This document shows positions 62,162-64,000 of a DNA stretch of 64,000 nucleotides, piece after piece (the stretch's first letter is position 1; every line of letters begins with the position of its first letter). Origin of the DNA: Acanthopleuribacter pedis (GTDB lineage: Bacteria > Acidobacteriota > Holophagae > Acanthopleuribacterales > Acanthopleuribacteraceae); the NCBI RefSeq assembly GCF_017377855.1, contig NZ_JAFREP010000004.1, positions 310,001 through 374,000 of the forward strand. The letters are read 5' to 3'. The notes beneath the pieces are model-generated. The model saw only the letters and a list, made by a program, of their open reading frames with translations, ran no database searches and was not told where the DNA came from. The position numbers and the translations under genes are program-made.

Positions 62162-64000
62162 TTACTCGGCGGCCGTGGTTGCAACCATCCACTCCGACGA
62201 TTCCAGCCACAATAACAGTTCACCCGCGGGAACGGGATGGTTGACGTAAGCACCCTGCATGGCGTCGCAGCCAAACTCTTTGAGCATGTTGTAGGATTCT
62301 CGGGAGCTGACGCCTTCGGCCATGACCTTGAGGCCGAGGTTGTGGCCGAGGTCGATCATGGACCGAACGATGGCGATGTCGTTGAGGTTGTGGCCCATTT
62401 CCTCGACGAAGGATTGGTCGATTTTGATTTGGCTGACCGGCATGGTTTTGAGGTAGGCCAGGGATGAGTAACCCGTGCCGAAGTTGTCGATGGAAATGGA
62501 GATGCCCATTTGGGAAATGGTGAGCAGGCTTTGAATGGCTTGGGCCGGGTCCTCCATCACGCCGCGTTCCGAGACCTCGAAACCCAGCCGCGAGGGGGGC
62601 ATTTGGTATTCGGTCAAGACGTCGCGGACCTTACTGGGCAGTTGCGGGTCGAGCACGTCTTGGGCGGTGAGGTTAATCGAAACGGCTAAGTCGATGCCCT
62701 GATCGTTCCACAGGCGCCATTGGCGAGGGACTTCTTTGAGGACCCAAGCGGTGAGGTGGCGAATGATGCCGCAACGTTCGGCGAGCGGGATGAATTCGCT
62801 TGGCGGAATAAAGCCGTGGCTGGGGTGGGGCCAGCGCGTGAGCGCCTCGACGCCTTCCACGCAGCCGTCCACCAGGTTGATCTTGGGCTGGAAGTACAGC
62901 ATGAGCTCGTCCGAGGAGATCGCGCGACGTAATTCGCTAAGGAGCAGCAGGCGTTGCGGGGTGAACAGGTTCATGTTGTCGCGGTAAAAGCGGAAACCCT
63001 GCTCGGTGCTTTTGGCGCTAATCAGCGTCATGTCGGCGTGGCGCATCAACATGTCCATGTTGCAGCCGTGGTCGGGGTAAATCACGATGCCGATGCTGGG
63101 ATGGATTTCAATGCTGAGATCGCCCAAATCAAAGTGGGGCTCGAACACGCGTTGCAGATGGTGGGCGATTTTGGAGGTTTGCGCCATGGAGGTAATGCGC
63201 GGCAGCAAAATGGCGAACTCATCGCCACCCTGGCGAAACACGGTGCCGATTTCCCCGAAGGTGGCTTGCAGGCGCGAGGCGACTTTGGCGAGTAGTTTGT
63301 CGCCGTTTTGGTAGCCGAGGGTGTCGTTGACTTCCTTAAACCGGTCGAGGTCGACAAAAAACAAGGCGAAACGCGTGTTTTGGCGCCGCGCTTCTTCAAT
63401 CGCCTTGGCCAGCTCGATTTGGAGCTGGTTGCGGTTGGCGAGTCCGGTCAAATCGTCGTGATTGATCATGTGGTTGAGGCGGGTTTCCGATTCGCGACGT
63501 TGGTCGATTTCGGTTTTGAGCCGGCGTACGTGTTGGCGTGCTTCCTCGTGCAGGGTCCATTTGCGCGTTAGCGACAGGGCCATTTGTTTGACCACGATGC
63601 TGTCGAAGGGTTTGTTGAGGAAGAGCAGTCGGTCGGTGGTGCCCAGCTTTTGGAGAATCTCTTCGAAGCTGTAATCGGAGTAGGCGGTACAGATGACCAC
63701 CTCGACATTGGGGTTTTCGGCCCAAATACGATAAATGGTTTCGATGCCGTCGATGCCCGGCGGCATGCGCACGTCCATAAAAATGAGCGCGTAGGGGCGC
63801 GCTTGTGCGTTGGCCTCGGCAACCATAGTCACCGCGTCTTCGCCCTGGTAGGCCGAATCGATTTCGTATTCGACGTCGTAGATACCGGGATGGTTGTAAT
63901 CGGTCTTGGGTGCTTCGTCAGATTCGTCCTGTTCGTCGGCGAACAGTTGTTGTTCAATGGCGTCCAAATGCGAACGCCTCGATTTCTTCTGTGAAGAACC
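62162..64000 (-). CDS. REC-GGDEF-EAL response regulator, cut by the window edge
   Basis: At least 613 residues; the frame is open to base 64000, so the 5' end lies outside. The visible receiver part has the phosphoacceptor in IFMDVRMPPGIDG, and its first strand must lie upstream. GGDEF is intact (RQGGDEFAIL). The EAL domain keeps EALTRW, SINLTAQD, IKIDQSF, AEGV and QGAYV, but has DNFGTGYSS in place of DDFGTGYSS, a change of a metal-binding Asp that may lower phosphodiesterase activity. It makes or degrades c-di-GMP. A TTG at 63967 is not a credible start. The GT4 gene follows by five bases. Confidence 0.93.
   Translation of the reverse strand, partial: GSSQKKSRRSHLDAIEQQLFADEQDESDEAPKTDYNHPGIYDVEYEIDSAYQGEDAVTMVAEANAQARPYALIFMDVRMPPGIDGIETIYRIWAENPNVEVVICTAYSDYSFEEILQKLGTTDRLLFLNKPFDSIVVKQMALSLTRKWTLHEEARQHVRRLKTEIDQRRESETRLNHMINHDDLTGLANRNQLQIELAKAIEEARRQNTRFALFFVDLDRFKEVNDTLGYQNGDKLLAKVASRLQATFGEIGTVFRQGGDEFAILLPRITSMAQTSKIAHHLQRVFEPHFDLGDLSIEIHPSIGIVIYPDHGCNMDMLMRHADMTLISAKSTEQGFRFYRDNMNLFTPQRLLLLSELRRAISSDELMLYFQPKINLVDGCVEGVEALTRWPHPSHGFIPPSEFIPLAERCGIIRHLTAWVLKEVPRQWRLWNDQGIDLAVSINLTAQDVLDPQLPSKVRDVLTEYQMPPSRLGFEVSERGVMEDPAQAIQSLLTISQMGISISIDNFGTGYSSLAYLKTMPVSQIKIDQSFVEEMGHNLNDIAIVRSMIDLGHNLGLKVMAEGVSSRESYNMLKEFGCDAMQGAYVNHPVPAGELLLWLESSEWMVATTAAE

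Noticed and set aside
63967..64000. TTG at 63967 as the start of the REC-GGDEF-EAL gene
   Set aside because: The frame stays open to the window edge and the receiver domain would lack its first strand and acidic pocket; the gene is partial.
1..64000. tRNA, rRNA, tmRNA or prophage genes
   Set aside because: No cloverleaf with a GTTCGANTC arm, no rRNA conserved stretches, and no integrase, capsid or transposase frames were seen on either strand; a tRNAscan-SE and Infernal run would settle small RNAs.

Overview
The window is about 64 kb of chromosome-like bacterial DNA with roughly 48 protein genes, no rRNA, no tRNA that I could find, no CRISPR array and no recognisable transposase. GC-rich third codon positions, GGAGG-type ribosome sites, frequent GTG/TTG starts and short ATGA/GTGA overlaps are seen throughout. 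FadL-type porin, LPS-type CDP-sugar genes, an Hsp33, FabI and an MCP indicate a motile Gram-negative. The winged-helix/TPR transmembrane regulator, the reg_prop-type histidine kinase and the secreted Asp-box beta-propeller protein are typical of Acidobacteriota and neighbouring phyla; a Holophagae/Acanthopleuribacter-like marine organism is my best guess, held loosely because no marker gene fixes it.

Layout. 0.2-7.5 kb: two methyltransferase-like genes, a PP2C phosphatase, DUF1203-ada, and a GT2/membrane glycosyltransferase-like pair. 7.5-8.7 kb: a gene-poor stretch with two copies of a palindromic-ended repeat (family R1). 8.7-12 kb: Rrf2 regulator, a HEAT/LRV-like repeat protein, YigZ, LdhA. 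12.2-16.1 kb: an operon of split transketolase (N then C half), SDR and ATP-grasp. 16.3-19.9 kb: FadL-type porin and aspS with a strong terminator. 20-25.9 kb: a glycosyltransferase and a small membrane-anchored protein facing a four-gene CDP-3,6-dideoxyhexose operon (rfbF, SDR, rfbG, rfbH). 26-31.1 kb: hslO, a small TPR-like protein, a GlmU-like acetyltransferase without a working uridylyltransferase domain, fabI and an exported thioredoxin. 32.2-37.6 kb: a divergent amino-sugar locus (SSS symporter plus 56-aa partner against ROK kinase plus NagB fused to a PIG-L-like domain). 37.9-45.3 kb: MCP, prolyl oligopeptidase facing a wHTH-TPR regulator, GFA and RDD proteins. 45.8-54.4 kb: a giant secreted beta-propeller protein followed by a propeller-sensing histidine kinase and its NarL-type regulator. 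54.6-64 kb: an LtrA-Kir channel fusion, a nitrobindin-like protein, MarR, a MocR regulator divergent from a PNPOx-like oxidase, a GT4 and a REC-GGDEF-EAL protein cut by the window edge.

Genes probably acting together: (i) rfbF-SDR-rfbG-rfbH, possibly with the transketolase/SDR/ATP-grasp operon and the surrounding glycosyltransferases, in cell-surface glycan synthesis; (ii) symporter, ROK kinase and NagB fusion in N-acetylglucosamine-type uptake and catabolism; (iii) propeller protein, histidine kinase and response regulator as a sensing module. The most unusual items are the LtrA-Kir channel fusion, two families of non-coding dispersed repeats (R1 four copies, R2 four copies), three 11-bp-phased GCTTAAA repeats before a PhoB-fold regulator, and the GlmU-like protein with a decayed N-terminal domain.
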